In this document: in pieces, positions 23,665 to 34,496 of the stretch | Layout of the letters: every line of letters starts with the position of its first letter | Position numbering within the stretch: the first letter of the stretch is position 1 | Assembly: GCA_946965045.2 (NCBI GenBank) | Contig: OX337241.1 | Span: 2,599,744 to 2,663,743, forward strand | Direction: 5' to 3' | DNA length: 64,000 nt | Origin: Epithemia pelagica | Lineage: Eukaryota > Bacillariophyta > Bacillariophyceae > Surirellales > Surirellaceae | Translations under genes and position numbers: made by a program | Notes under the pieces: model-generated | What the model saw: the letters and a program-made list of their open reading frames with translations, nothing else | Database searches by the model: none | What the model was told of the DNA's origin: nothing

Positions 23665-24850
23665 AGCTCCACGGTCCACGGGACGGTTGTTCATATATCT
23701 ATAGTAGCAACAGCTTAGTTCCACTTGAACCAAAACGCCACCATCCAAAGTCCGGAGACATTCGTTCACCATGACGACGACAACAACAAAACGGTCTGCT
23801 ATTTCTGAGCTCCACGGGACAGTTGTTCCAAGGAGTACGTAGTTCTATGGTAGCTTCTAATCGAAGTAATACGTCTCATTTCATGCATCAAAGAAAAGTA
23901 GATAAAGCCTTGGACATGAAAAATGATGTATGGGAAACTGTGGGTGCTGGTGCAAAAGACATATCTGAGTGGGATCCTCTTGCAGACATAGATCGGGTTC
24001 GCTATAGAGATGGTATTGCTATCATCGGGCCTGTCGTATTCTCATCTGTCACTTGCTGCGACGGTAGGAGAACGGTGACCCAAAAGCAACAAGTACAACA
24101 ACCAAGTACCAATCAATTTTTCGTAGTTTTCCATTTTCTGAATTCTGAACTCCCCTAGTAGGTGATCAATATCGTTGAATATGATGTACTTTCCTTTTTA
24201 GCCACTTGTAAACCGACAAGGGTACCTTGTACCTCATTGTACCTCGTTGTACCTTACAACTTACAACTCCTCCTTCTTTCTCTTTGCTTTCAGTAATTGA
24301 GCCGAATCTGGTCAATAAAAAATAATCTCATGTCTTGAAGTCTCAAATCGTAACTCTCCCATCTCCCATTTACGAACTATTGTTTCTCCAATCTTGATTA
24401 TTGAGGGCTGGGTGCTGGGGACTGGGTAATTGGTACTCCTAATTGGTTTAACTTGGTAGTTGGTAGTTGGGGTTTGGGGTTTGGTATTTGGTAACAGCGA
24501 AACTGGAGACCCACGACTCAGTGTATTATCACTTGCATCCATCCAGGAGGACAATAGAAATAATAAAACGATAATATACATAATACTTACAGGTCTTTCT
24601 GAATACGAGTACGAGTATTAATAAAAATATAATGTCCTTCTTATTTCAGCTTCAGCGCGATATAGTTAGAATATTGTTCAAAAACCTTGGTTCGTACTTG
24701 GTACTTGGTACTCGTATGATAGATAATATTATGATTACAACATCATACTTTAAGTTCCAAAGTCCTATTATCATCTAAAAACTAAAAATACGCGACTTTG
24801 ATAATATCGTCTCAAGGCTCAAGAGGTATGAGGTATAAGTAGAGGTGGCT
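23665..24850. other. Gene-poor repeat-rich interval
   Basis: No supported gene. It contains duplicated GAGCTCCACGG...GTTGTTC words (23663-23692 and 23808-23830). A G/T-rich stretch of GGTAGTTGG and GGGGTTTGG words lies at 24400-24500. AT-rich DNA with repeated GGTACTTGGTACT-like words lies at 24690-24720. Confidence 0.5.
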
Positions 24851-24853
24851 CAT

Positions 24854-25400
24854 CTCTGCTGGAGCTAGGTAGCTAGGTAAGCGCTGGAGACGTCTCTGCT
24901 GGAGCTAGGTATGCGTGTCCGCTGGAGAAAAGACTACCTGTGCTACCAGGAAGAAAATACTTAGCTAGAAGCTAGTGAATCTATCTTATGGTGAGAATTC
25001 TCACGTAAAAAATTTAAATCTGTAACGGTGGAAGGGTCCAGTGATACTCGTTTTGCACATATGATCAGTCCTGCAATACTGAACGCCCCTTCAGAAGAGG
25101 CAGCAGTCGCAGGCAATGCAAGAAATGTTGGGACCTTCTTTTTCTGGGTATCCTTCGGAGTGCCATCCATATCAAGCTCTTCCACCCTTGAGGAGTCATC
25201 ATTATCATTGCAATCAGACACTGTGTAAGGCAGTGTAGAGCAAATGAATGACACAGGTTCAGTAATGACCAGTGCGGAGCAAATGAATGACATGCAATAG
25301 TCACAGAGAACGGTGACCAATAATGTAGCGCTTACCTGCTTACCTTTCCAGCAACAGAAGATCTCTGCTGGAGCTTCTCCAGCGCTGGAGCTGCGCGTCC
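24854..25400. mobile_element. hAT transposon remnant with repeated end motifs
   Basis: A hAT dimerisation-domain fossil (24961-25320) is flanked by the same short motifs. CTCTGCTGGAGCT occurs at 24854, 24894 and 25363. GCGCTGGAG occurs near 24881 and 25382. A GCGTGTCCGCT / GCGCGTCCGCT pair occurs near 24913 and 25394. Such clustered subterminal motifs fit hAT ends, but clear terminal inverted repeats and an 8-bp duplication were not found. Confidence 0.45.
24961..25320 (-). pseudogene. hAT transposase C-terminal dimerisation domain fossil
   Basis: Residues about 65-112 of this 119-codon frame read FLALPATAASSEGAFSIAG, then KRVSLDPSTVTDLNFLREN. This matches the hAT dimerisation-domain consensus (LxxPAtSAxSERxFSxAG ... 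kRxxLxpxxvexLxFLrxN). In intact hAT transposases this C-terminal region mediates oligomerisation. Everything upstream (DDE core, BED finger) is missing; the first 60 codons do not look hAT-related. It is clearly a relic, conserved enough to identify. Confidence 0.8.
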
Positions 25401-25542
25401 GCTTACCGAGTGAGCCCCGGTATAAGGTCAGAGAATAGAAACAGCAAAGAGTGTGAAGACTATTTTAGGAGTTTCGGTCTAAGACTGGGAAGTGTTCTAC
25501 TTCTCGCTCGCTGACGCGCGGGCTGGCTGGTCGTCGGCCGGC

Positions 25543-28107
25543 CTAATCTATCTCCACTCGCATCTGGTCGCCGTAGTCAGCTTCATCAGTGGTAGACCGG
25601 GCTGAAACTAGCGGTAGCTCCTCTAGTTCACCTTCTTTGAATACCACAACTGGAGGGGTATCCTTTGGAGTGCTGAAGGTGAATCTAGCTTGGAGGCCAC
25701 AGCTTCTTCGTTCGTGATAAGACATTTGGGGGACCTCGTTTAGAATACTGTCTCCCCTCATGTCCGTGCCCGTGTCTGTTTCATCATTTGAAGCATTGTT
25801 GGCGGCGGATGCGTTGGAGGGGGAGGTTGATTCCCAAGTGAAAATCGACGATTTGGAGTCCACAGATGTGGTTGACACCGGGCGGCAGATGACGACCCTT
25901 TCGTCGTCAACCGACTCATCAGTGCTGGCGTTGTTGTTGTTTTTAGGAAACCGGTGGAATCTAGGTTTATGGCGACAGGCGCCATAGACCTCGTTGCATT
26001 TGTTGATGGCCATCTTTGGAGATTTCCTGGTGAACTTTTAAATTTCGAGCCTTTCTTTTGCGCAGAGTTTGCAAGAGCGGGTGCCGAAGGTTTTGACGGT
26101 GGACAAAGGTTTTCCCTGCCGAAAAATTTCTACCTTGAGCTTGACATGGTTCTTCATCTCCTTTCTTGGTATGTCGCGTGGGACGAAACAGGTGAAATGG
26201 CTGGCGAACGAGTCGGATTGTTTGTTGTGTAATACTAGCGCTTTCACGTCTTGGACGTACTGCTGGAGGCGCTTCTTGACGTGTTGTTGCATATTCCCGA
26301 TATATTGTTTGCCAGATTGGAGACAGGTGGCTTTATACACAACGATAGAGCGTCTGCAACGGCCTCCATAGGGGCAGGCCTCTCTGTTGCGACAGTTGCA
26401 ATCGAGATCTTCGAAATCAAGGGATCTTAGTCCGTCGGCGAGTTTGGCGTTTAGGTCGCCTTGGAACAGTTCCCGGACATTGTTGAATCTGTGGTATGAC
26501 ATAGATACCCTCAGCCAAGCCAGGGATGGGAATTTCCCTTTGATCTCTTTGATGATTTTGTGTATTGGTTTGCGCCAAAAGTCTGAGTAGCCTATTTTGA
26601 AATAGACTGCTCGTTTGCGATCGCGTTCCCTGCGTTTCTTTAGGGCTTGCGAGGCGGTGTCGTTCTTCTCTTTTTCCATTTGCTTGTTTGACATTCCAAG
26701 GGTCGGGATGGATTCTTGTTTGATTAGGTTTGCTTTGGTTAGAGTGTCGAAGTGGACTGGGTAGATTTCCGCCAGTACTTTGTCAGCGTTCTCATCGTCG
26801 ACTGTGGTGAGTTTTGTCAATCTTTTGATAACTCCACTGGGGATCGCTTTAAAACAGCCTCGAGTATGAGAACTTCCTTTGTTCAAATACTTAAGTTGTT
26901 GATTCTTCTTGACGTGGACCTTGTACTTGAGGACTTTGTTGTCGCCCCAGTACATTTCCATGTCCAGGAAGGGAAATGTGTTTGATTGTGCGATGGAGAT
27001 GTTTTTGTTGTCAATTGTGGAGGTGTTGTGTTCTGAGAAAGGGTCCCAAATCACAGCTGTAAACTTTAGAAAGTTGTTACCTGCGATTTCGTTGACGTCG
27101 GTTTGGAAGGATTCTAACCAGTCCTTGATTTCTTTCGTTGACAGTTTGCCTTTGAAGACGGCTAGGCCGTCGTCTCGGTACATTCCAAAAAGGTGCATCG
27201 GATCGAAGAGCGAATCGTAGGTTGCTTCAAGGAGGTAGGACATTACGAGATCGGCCAGCCATGCCGATTCGTATCCCCCGATGGTGAGCCCGCGTTCGGC
27301 CGGTTTCAAGTCTCCGTCGTAGAGATAGTACTCATCTTGGAAGGCAATGAGGGTGTTTGTCATGCCAAAGAAAATGAGATCTAGACAGAGGTTGATTGTG
27401 CGGTGTGTTTCTGGGGGGAGGGCGTCTGCGTAGTATAGGACTGCGTCGTAGATCAATTGAAACTTGATTGAAGGATACATTGCTTCTGCGTCCACTGAGA
27501 CGATTGTCGCGTTGGACGAGTCGAAGGACATGGCTTCTAGTTTCTCTTTGAGGTCCGAAGCTTGGACTATGTTGCGGAGGCCGTAGTCGATCTCGTACTC
27601 TTTGAAGAGGTTCTTGATTCCCAAGTACCCAATTTTGGGGAAACCGGCGGTGAAGTTGGTGGCAGGCACAACTAGACGAGTCGGGTAGTTGCCGTCTTGG
27701 TCCGGTTTTTTGTGGTCTTTTACAAGGATTTTTGGGTTTGGGATTGCTTTGGATTGCACTTTTTCTTTGAGGAATTCTCTTTCGTCCTTGGAGATAAAGG
27801 GATCGAGTTCTTGGATGAAGGAGTTGCAGTTGTCGACGATTTCTGTCAATTTGGAGCGGGGGATAGGGACGGCACTCTTTTCAAGGTGTTTGTTGATTTC
27901 TTTGCGGTACTCGTTGGTGGACATCATGGTGAACGAGTTTGTTTTGTCCGTCGGAATGACAACAAGGTCGTGCTCTTTGAGTTGGGTGAGCAAGTATGGC
28001 TGATCGCTGATCGCTGGTAAAAGAAAGCCGATACTCGTACTCGTAATCGTGAGCAATAAGCAATGCGAACAGTCCAAAAGATAACTTGTTGGGGTTTCGC
28101 TTTTCAA
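25543..28107 (-). pseudogene. Penelope-like element: RT plus GIY-YIG endonuclease, 5'-truncated, one in-frame stop
   Basis: Penelope-like retroelements encode one protein with reverse transcriptase then GIY-YIG nuclease. Seen here: VVIPTDKTNS, the RT core with IVSVDAEAMYPSI and the catalytic FGMYRDDGLAVF (Asp312-Asp313 counted from 28107), and a Cys-rich linker CNCRNREACPYGGRC. The nuclease follows with IVVYKATC...KQYIG, KKRLQQY and CKLCAKERLEI. An in-frame TAA (26038-26040) comes next. The same frame then continues with the conserved GIY-YIG tail NKCNEVYGACRHKPRFHRF, where Asn is an expected active-site residue, and runs to a TAG at 25543. The N-terminus before about residue 35 is not family-like, so the copy is probably 5'-truncated. 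The nuclease is at the C-terminus, as in canonical Penelope, not permuted as in Naiad elements. No Penelope-type terminal repeats were found. Confidence 0.85.
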
Positions 28108-28368
28108 TATCTTCGATCAGCATCTTCCGGCTTCATTGATATGGAAACTGGAAACTGGGCTGTCCTGATTCCCGATTCCCTATGATAGTTCCTCCGACAC
28201 AGCGACCATTAGATTGTAAAAATCAGCATCAATTTGGATATTCAAAGTTCACTTTAAATGACACGTCGACTGTCGACTTACTTAGGAGTATTTTTTGAAA
28301 TTTCAAATTTCTAAATGGACTTTGAATTGTACGCATGTTATATACGTGTACTAGATATCCATTGTTGC

Positions 28369-28674
28369 TAGAGGTTGGACCCGCACCGCGGTGCTGCGGA
28401 TCGGACCCGCGGATTCGCGGTGCTGATCCCTCGCACCGCAGCGAAAAAGACTGGCGGGTCCGATCCGCACTACTCGCACCTTCGCACAGTAAAGGCGGGG
28501 TGCAGCGATTTGGTCCATTCTAGGTCTGACCGCCCGTACGTAAAATTTGTCAAGAGTACATAAAATCCCATAATAGCGCGGAACTGCGGAACACGCGGGT
28601 AGTTGGAACCGCAAAGGCTGGGATGCGCGGTTAACCTACCCGCATCGATTTGAGCTCGCGGGTCCAACCTCTAA
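28369..28674. mobile_element. hAT-type MITE with 16-bp TIRs and 8-bp target duplication
   Basis: Perfect inverted repeats TAGAGGTTGGACCCGC lie at 28369-28384 and, inverted, at 28658-28673. The direct repeat ATTGTTGC flanks the element (28361-28368 and 28675-28682). An 8-bp duplication and TIRs starting TAGAG/TAGGG are hAT hallmarks. The roughly 306-bp interior has no ORF and is very GC-rich with CGCGG/CCGCG words, unlike its AT-rich surroundings. It is non-autonomous, and the intact ends suggest fairly recent movement. Confidence 0.85.
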
Positions 28675-28954
28675 ATTGTTGCGTCCTACGCCCAAAGTTA
28701 AGGATTGAGGCCTTTTAATGTGACAGGGGTTCTGAGTTGATGTCGTTTGTTCAAGTTGAGATGCAATTCTTCCTGAACATTAAACTGGTGAGCTGAATAA
28801 GGCATTCACGTTCCGTATTCTGAATATTCGTAGCTCCATAAGCCAAAATCCAGCATCATCGCGAAACCGCCATGCGAGAGAACATTCAACATTCCGCACC
28901 CTTCATTTTTCGGACCCACCACAACTTTTCGCTGAAACGATCATACTACTGGTA

Positions 28955-30053
28955 ATGTGCAAGATGAACTCCTTTGTGCGCTTTCACCATGACCATCTCT
29001 CCACTCAGAACGAGTGCTCGTGCTCTTGTACGAAAAAGGATGAAGAAGACTCGTTTGATCGGTTTTTGGAAGAAATACTGGGCAACGACGAATCGTTCAT
29101 CCTTTTCGATGATGAGAAGACGAACTTGAGAAAGGGAGCAATCGCTCGAGCTTCTGATCCATTTCCCCATCCATCAGACATGGATTCCAGAAATGAGTTT
29201 TCTGTCTCGCATTTAAACGAATCGAATGAAGTCTTTACTGGCAATGAGCAAACTATGTTATCTACAGTTGCCTCCTCGTTGTCTTTCTCACAAACCGCAC
29301 ATCCTACAAGAACGATAGACGTACCACCAACTACAGCAAGTAGCATTCCATCTGGGAACGATGAATCTCAAGGATCGAATGTCGCAAAACAAGCGTCTCA
29401 GTCAAAACCATCATTGATCAAGCCAAAACGCAACCTTACTGCGTACAACTTCTTTTTCAAGTCGGAGCGAGAAAAAACTCTTGCGAACTCTCCCGGTTCC
29501 CAATCCCAAAAAGAAGCCCAAGCATTCTCATGGAAAGATTGGCTTTGCAGAAATGGCTCGTACCATATCACTGCGCTGGAGACAGACGACACTTGAAGAA
29601 CGAAAAGTGTTTTAATCCATGGCGTCCATGGATCGACAACGATACGACCTAGAAATGACCCAGTACAGGCACCAGGTATCACAAGCTTTAGAAGATGCTT
29701 CTAACATGGAAGGCCATTCCGCCATTGATCCTAGAGTAGAGGCTGAATCAGGAACAAGGGACTATTCTGACTATGCCGAAATGAGCCAAGAGGAGTCGAA
29801 TAATCCAGAAACAGATGCCAAGCCGCCTTCTGTCCACCATACAAAAGAAAATGAAGATGAACCAAGAAATACTACTGGTTTCAGCAACATTTCTTCTGTG
29901 ACCCTGCCTGTCGCATCAGGAACAACTGGTTTCCAGCACTCAAGTTCCGAAAGTCGAACTCAAAGCCCGAATGCGATTTTTGAAACTTGTTCAAGCACAT
30001 CATATGACGCCAACGAATTCGAATTCGAGCCATTGCCGCTGCAAGGGGAATGA
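28955..30053 (+). pseudogene. HMG-box protein of the diatom family, broken by a frameshift and a stop
   Basis: HMG boxes are DNA-bending domains. The first frame (ATG 28955) gives a 150-residue acidic/Ser-rich region and then the box start KPKRNLTAYNFFFKSEREK. The rest of the box (KKKPKHSHGKIGFAEMARTI, then RWRQTTLEERKVF) is in the next frame from about 29496. An in-frame TAA at 29613-29615 interrupts it just before MASMDRQRYDLEMTQYRHQ, the usual last helix of these boxes. The remaining frame, about 140 codons to TGA at 30053, is acidic and ends FEFEPLPLQGE. So one +1 shift and one nonsense codon lie within 120 bp of a conserved domain. No intron with GT-AG fits. It is probably a recent pseudogene of a large gene family; the shift alone could be an assembly error, the stop less easily. 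Confidence 0.8.
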
Positions 30054-30439
30054 GTCTTCCTCTCTTTTGCCATTAAGTTTGAGTCACAGGTGACTCCACA
30101 AACACTCTTCTTGACCATTTTGACTGTTCATCTCTCGACTGGGAATTTTCCGGGGTCGTAAATTTTGTCCCATATAAAAGTCAGAACTTGAACACTTATA
30201 TTCCGTGTCCACTATTCTCTCTAGCCATTATCAATCATAGCCAAACCTCTACGCTGCCAACTTTATATAGAAACCAAAACCAAAGGTCTGGTTCCTGGAT
30301 TGTAGAAATGGTTGTGCTGCGATCCTCATGACACGGAGTGGGGACTTCATCATTGGCAAACCAACGCCACGCGTGGAAAGCCAACCTTGAAAATATCACC
30401 AGTCCATTGAAACATCGACTGTCAGAAGATTTGCAGTGA

Positions 30440-32719
30440 CTAGGAATAAAAATGAAGAATCACATTGTCAATTTCGAGTCGACAGATCGGACACCCCAAT
30501 TTCTGTGCTTGTATGATGCGAGCACATTCCAAACAGCAACAGATATGCCCTGTTTGACCATGAATCATGGTGGCATTGGCCACCTTGTCTTCACAGCACA
30601 TGCACAATCGCGCAGTTTGCGGCATCGACGATACTGGTTGGTGAGTGTTGGTAGCGGTGTCCACCGACTCTGATGAGGCCGAGGATGAAGATGAGATTGA
30701 CTCCCCTCCGACCGAGGAGATTTCGGTTGTAGAAGCCGATGTAGTAGTTGCCGTAGGTGCAGTATGAAGGGGAGAGTGGCTAATTTCGGGCGTTGTTGCT
30801 GTGCTGGACAACGCTGGTGGGGTTGGATCCTCGGCAACATGTAAATCAGCAACGAGAGGAACAGATGAGAAGGACAAAGACGCTGGAGGGATAGGTCTGG
30901 TCCATTTCAAATGGTTTTGCCAGTGGTAGAGACCAGGTGTTGCTGGATCGAAGGTTGCATCAATTTCTCCGGTAGGTTCCAAAATAAACGACGCAGGAGA
31001 AAGGCTCTCAGTACTTCGAGGCAACCAGGACAATGTGCGTTTACTCGTCCGTCCACTACTTTGTGCCATGTCCGTGTGAATGTTGACGGGTCCATTGATA
31101 TGCAGACTGGCAAAGGCATGTGGTGCAAGTTGCAGACGAGGGAGACAATTCCGTGCAGGGAACTCGGTAAAGTTTCGTGCCAATACGGGTACGGTAGCAC
31201 CGACAATCCCAAATGTTCGAACTACAGCACTGGAGAGTTCTATTTCCTTCCGGACCGTACACGGCTGTCGAATCTGAAACCAGACTGGTACTGCCATGGG
31301 GACCGGTTGCAAAATGGCTCCTCGTTGACCTGCCATGGGATTCAGAAACTGGGAGCACCATCCTTCGATTTGTTGGGGCGAGTCGGAAGCATCATGGGTC
31401 ACTATACTGGCACGCACCAGGAGGCGTGACAATCCAACGGCATTGACGACTTTGCGCAACACTTGAACCTGAGTGCCAAAGGGAAGAATGCACAACTGAC
31501 TGGTGTTGAGATCCAGTCCTTGACGAACAATTGCACCGTCATGATAGGTGACTTTCCACCACCAGCAACACGAGGCTCTCTCTTGGTTCGAATGCTGTTC
31601 AGCATATCTTCTACCCAATTGATGTTCTTTTCTCTGCGGCTGCTCCATACCAGTAAAAAGAGAAGACGTGGGCAATCCAGGTGACAAGACCGAATATCCA
31701 TCCACACTAAAGAGAATGTATCCTTCAAGGGGTGATTCAGTGTGCAAATACTGAATCCGACCTGGCCGAGGACAATGTTCTGGAACAATGCGTTCGTTTC
31801 CATCAAAGTAGGTACATTGGCCAATATATTTGAAACTGTGATCACCTGGGGTGGTTTCCAGTTCAAAAGTATGAAGCGCCAGAGCAACCACTGTGGTTCC
31901 CGGTGGCAAGCTCGGTGGATCCATGTCCTTTTCTTCGTGTGAAGAAGGGCGCGGACAGGGCCGGGTCGAAAACACCCGCAATTGAGCGGTACGAGGACAG
32001 AGCCACCAACGGTGGGGTGGTCGCCCCTGTGGTTTCGTCAAGCTGAGCAAAATGGGAATTTTGGGAGCCCTTGCGTTCCGTGACGAACATGTTTCTTGAT
32101 GCTGCCGAGCAGCAGCGAGCCACTCGACAGCCATCCGCGTCGACCAGGTGACTCTCTCTTCCTTCCATATGGTAATGGCTTGTTGGACCATCCAGTCTTG
32201 TCGTTGCTCCTGAGCATTGATAGCATCGGTGGTTCCGGATTCCGTTTCGAGTTCGTCGTACGCTTGTTCTTCCTCCACCAACACATAGGAATCTTCAGTG
32301 GGAGGGGGAGCCTCTGCGCGACTGACACTCCGTGATCGGAACGGTTGCAGTGGTGCTGCTGTAGCCGAAGACGGAACCATTATCGAACTGCCGGTAGTAT
32401 TAGCCGACCGTGAGGAAGAGGAGGTCGTCGTTGTTGTTCTCAAGTATCGAGAGGGTATGCCTTGTCCCAAAAACGTTTGTGGAAAGGGAGACAACGACGC
32501 CAAACTTGGTGGTGGAAGCAATCTCGTTCTTGCTCGGATTGGACTCGTCTCTTCTTCTTGAATCAAAGGTGCTTCACCGTCTTGCGATAGGTGCTGAAAG
32601 TCGGGTGCCACATTGATGGTATTCAAGAGACCATCTCCTGGAATTCCTTGCAAAATGACAAAACTTCCAGGAATTTGAATGTTTCGCTCCCATACCAAGT
32701 CAGTGGTTTGAGGATTCAT
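30440..32719 (-). CDS. RING-finger protein (MDM2/IAP-like C-terminal RING), probable E3 ubiquitin ligase
   Basis: A 759-residue intact single exon from ATG 32719 to TAG 30440. The C-terminal 55 residues form a RING: LCMCCEDKVANATMIHGQTGH, then CCCLECARIIQ, then CPICRLEIDNVILHFYS. The spacing and the HGxTgHxxxCxxCA core resemble MDM2- and IAP-type RINGs, which recruit E2 enzymes and often dimerise through the last residues. Before it lies a Ser/Thr-rich linker (about 620-700). The central part (about 280-600) is a folded beta-rich region I do not recognise, with paired segments such as YILFSVDGYSVLSP and VKVTYHDG-like strands. The N-terminus is low-complexity (TTTTTSSSSRS). The codon pattern is uninterrupted. 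Ubiquitin ligase activity is inferred from the RING alone; the substrate is unknown. Confidence 0.8.
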   Translation of the reverse strand: MNPQTTDLVWERNIQIPGSFVILQGIPGDGLLNTINVAPDFQHLSQDGEAPLIQEEETSPIRARTRLLPPPSLASLSPFPQTFLGQGIPSRYLRTTTTTSSSSRSANTTGSSIMVPSSATAAPLQPFRSRSVSRAEAPPPTEDSYVLVEEEQAYDELETESGTTDAINAQEQRQDWMVQQAITIWKEERVTWSTRMAVEWLAAARQHQETCSSRNARAPKIPILLSLTKPQGRPPHRWWLCPRTAQLRVFSTRPCPRPSSHEEKDMDPPSLPPGTTVVALALHTFELETTPGDHSFKYIGQCTYFDGNERIVPEHCPRPGRIQYLHTESPLEGYILFSVDGYSVLSPGLPTSSLFTGMEQPQRKEHQLGRRYAEQHSNQERASCCWWWKVTYHDGAIVRQGLDLNTSQLCILPFGTQVQVLRKVVNAVGLSRLLVRASIVTHDASDSPQQIEGWCSQFLNPMAGQRGAILQPVPMAVPVWFQIRQPCTVRKEIELSSAVVRTFGIVGATVPVLARNFTEFPARNCLPRLQLAPHAFASLHINGPVNIHTDMAQSSGRTSKRTLSWLPRSTESLSPASFILEPTGEIDATFDPATPGLYHWQNHLKWTRPIPPASLSFSSVPLVADLHVAEDPTPPALSSTATTPEISHSPLHTAPTATTTSASTTEISSVGGESISSSSSASSESVDTATNTHQPVSSMPQTARLCMCCEDKVANATMIHGQTGHICCCLECARIIQAQKLGCPICRLEIDNVILHFYS

Positions 32720-33240
32720 GATTGTGAAATCGAATGTGTGATGGGTGATGGCTCAATGCACCTTTTCTCACTGAGCGTGCAACGAAATTGGAAGAAGGAG
32801 GAGCCTTGGTTCAGAAGGCCAATCAGCACCCCCAAACGCACCACTTCAGAATGTCAAACAATGGTAGCAGAAACTTTTAAATCCTTCCTTTCTCAAAGGA
32901 AGATGATCGACTTGCTTACTCCTTCCCTCACTATGATATGGAACCAACAAATGGAGAACACTACAACTCTTCTGCAGGTCCTTGCAAATAAGCATCCAAC
33001 GATCAATCGAACCCCTTGAGACTTGGTTCGGTACAGTCCTTGATTCTCTTGTTTCTTTAGTTCTTGCGAAGCTGAATGGATTCGTTGCTGGGGTAAGAAA
33101 GGAGCAAGCAAAGAGCAAGAAATCCTCCAGCTTTGGAAGAAAGTTCACAGCAATGACACAGACCAAGAAACCGCAGAATGGTCCGTTTGCACGCTCCTCC
33201 GGCGTCTCGCCAACGAGAGAAGGGTGAGATTGCAAGGGGT

Positions 33241-34496
33241 GTCACCCAATCCAGAACAGAAAATAATAATTCAATGCCATGTTCTTTCCAGCCGTGTTTG
33301 TTGTTGGCAGCGGAGTTCTCTGTTTTGTGTCATGTCAGCATTTGAATAGTCGCGCTTAGACCGCTTACAGAGCGCCGTCTTGCTACCTCTTACAATGTCG
33401 TATCCAAATGCTATGCACCCTATGGTAGTGTTTAGGAGTAGGAGTAGTTGAGAAGACCTCTATACTCCTACTCCTAGTGTTTTGTTGAGAAGATAGACGA
33501 CTTGGCAGCATTCATGCATCCTGCGCACCATGTATGAAACAAAGGTTGATAGTAAGTAGAAGCCGTGAAAAAAGAAAAGACTGTATCTAACGTCTGTTAC
33601 TTTGTCAGAAACGGTCAAGAGCAATCACTCCATAAAGACAGAAAGCTCGTCTGAAATCTTGGGAATTACAAGAAGTATTAGGAGTACACAGCTATGTACA
33701 AGCCGAGCCAAATCACTTTCATGATCGTCTCGAAAGGAACCGTATTTCCTTTGCTTTGAACTGCACGGACTGTCATACATTCGGAACATCTGTCCAGCCT
33801 TGTGCCAGTTTCTCTTTTCGACGAACCGGGTTCACACTTCACACACAAAGATGAGGACAAATGGATCGCAGCCAGTGGAACAGGCAAACATTGCTGTTCT
33901 CGATGGAAACTCGGTTCACTTTCGACAAGACCGAGTCGCACAGGAATCTTCTCCATGGCTACGGTAGCTAGGTAGGAGAGTACAAAGGTTAGTTGGCCAC
34001 AGATGCAAGGGATGCTTTCGGCATTGTTGCGTATCCAGTCCCGTCTGTTTGTGGGGGAGCTCTCCCACGAGATTATCGAATCGGAGAGGCGACTTGGGGG
34101 CAGTGGGCAATACTATGAAGAATATTATGTTGGTGTAGTAAGAGTGTTAATTATTATTGCTTGATGTCTGTACAAGGGAATTGAAAACCTGTGAAATCGA
34201 TAGCGGTACTAACGGGCAGTGTCCGGAGTCCGGACTGTCCTCTTCGGTCTACTCCGCTAAAATCTGAGGATGGAACCTCTTCTTGGAAATCTTATGGGAA
34301 GTCAGTCGCAGAGTACAGGAGGTACTCTATTACCAGGGTTGAGTCATGAGTGTGTGGATCCGTTTGCAACTGCTCCCACAAATCTGAAGCACCAACGGAT
34401 CTATCCAAAGCTGTAAATTCGCTCTCCCAATTCACAGCCATGGCATCTTTGCCATAAAAACGAAGAACCATAAAACAGAATCACGAGAATTCCGCA
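33241..34496. other. Intergenic, no gene seen; holds a small foldback
   Basis: 1.25 kb between the RING promoter side and the next plus-strand gene. No open frame with coding character is visible. The only structure noted is the 14-bp-stem hairpin at 33433-33476. Confidence 0.5.
33426..33482. repeat. Micro-foldback (14-bp stem) bracketed by an 8-bp direct repeat
   Basis: TAGGAGTAGGAGTA (33433-33446) pairs with TACTCCTACTCCTA (33463-33476) around a 16-nt loop. TAGTGTTT occurs directly before and after (33426-33433 and 33475-33482), leaving about 41 bp between the two copies. This has the form of a tiny foldback insertion with an 8-bp target duplication, though chance or a transcription terminator cannot be excluded. 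Confidence 0.6.
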
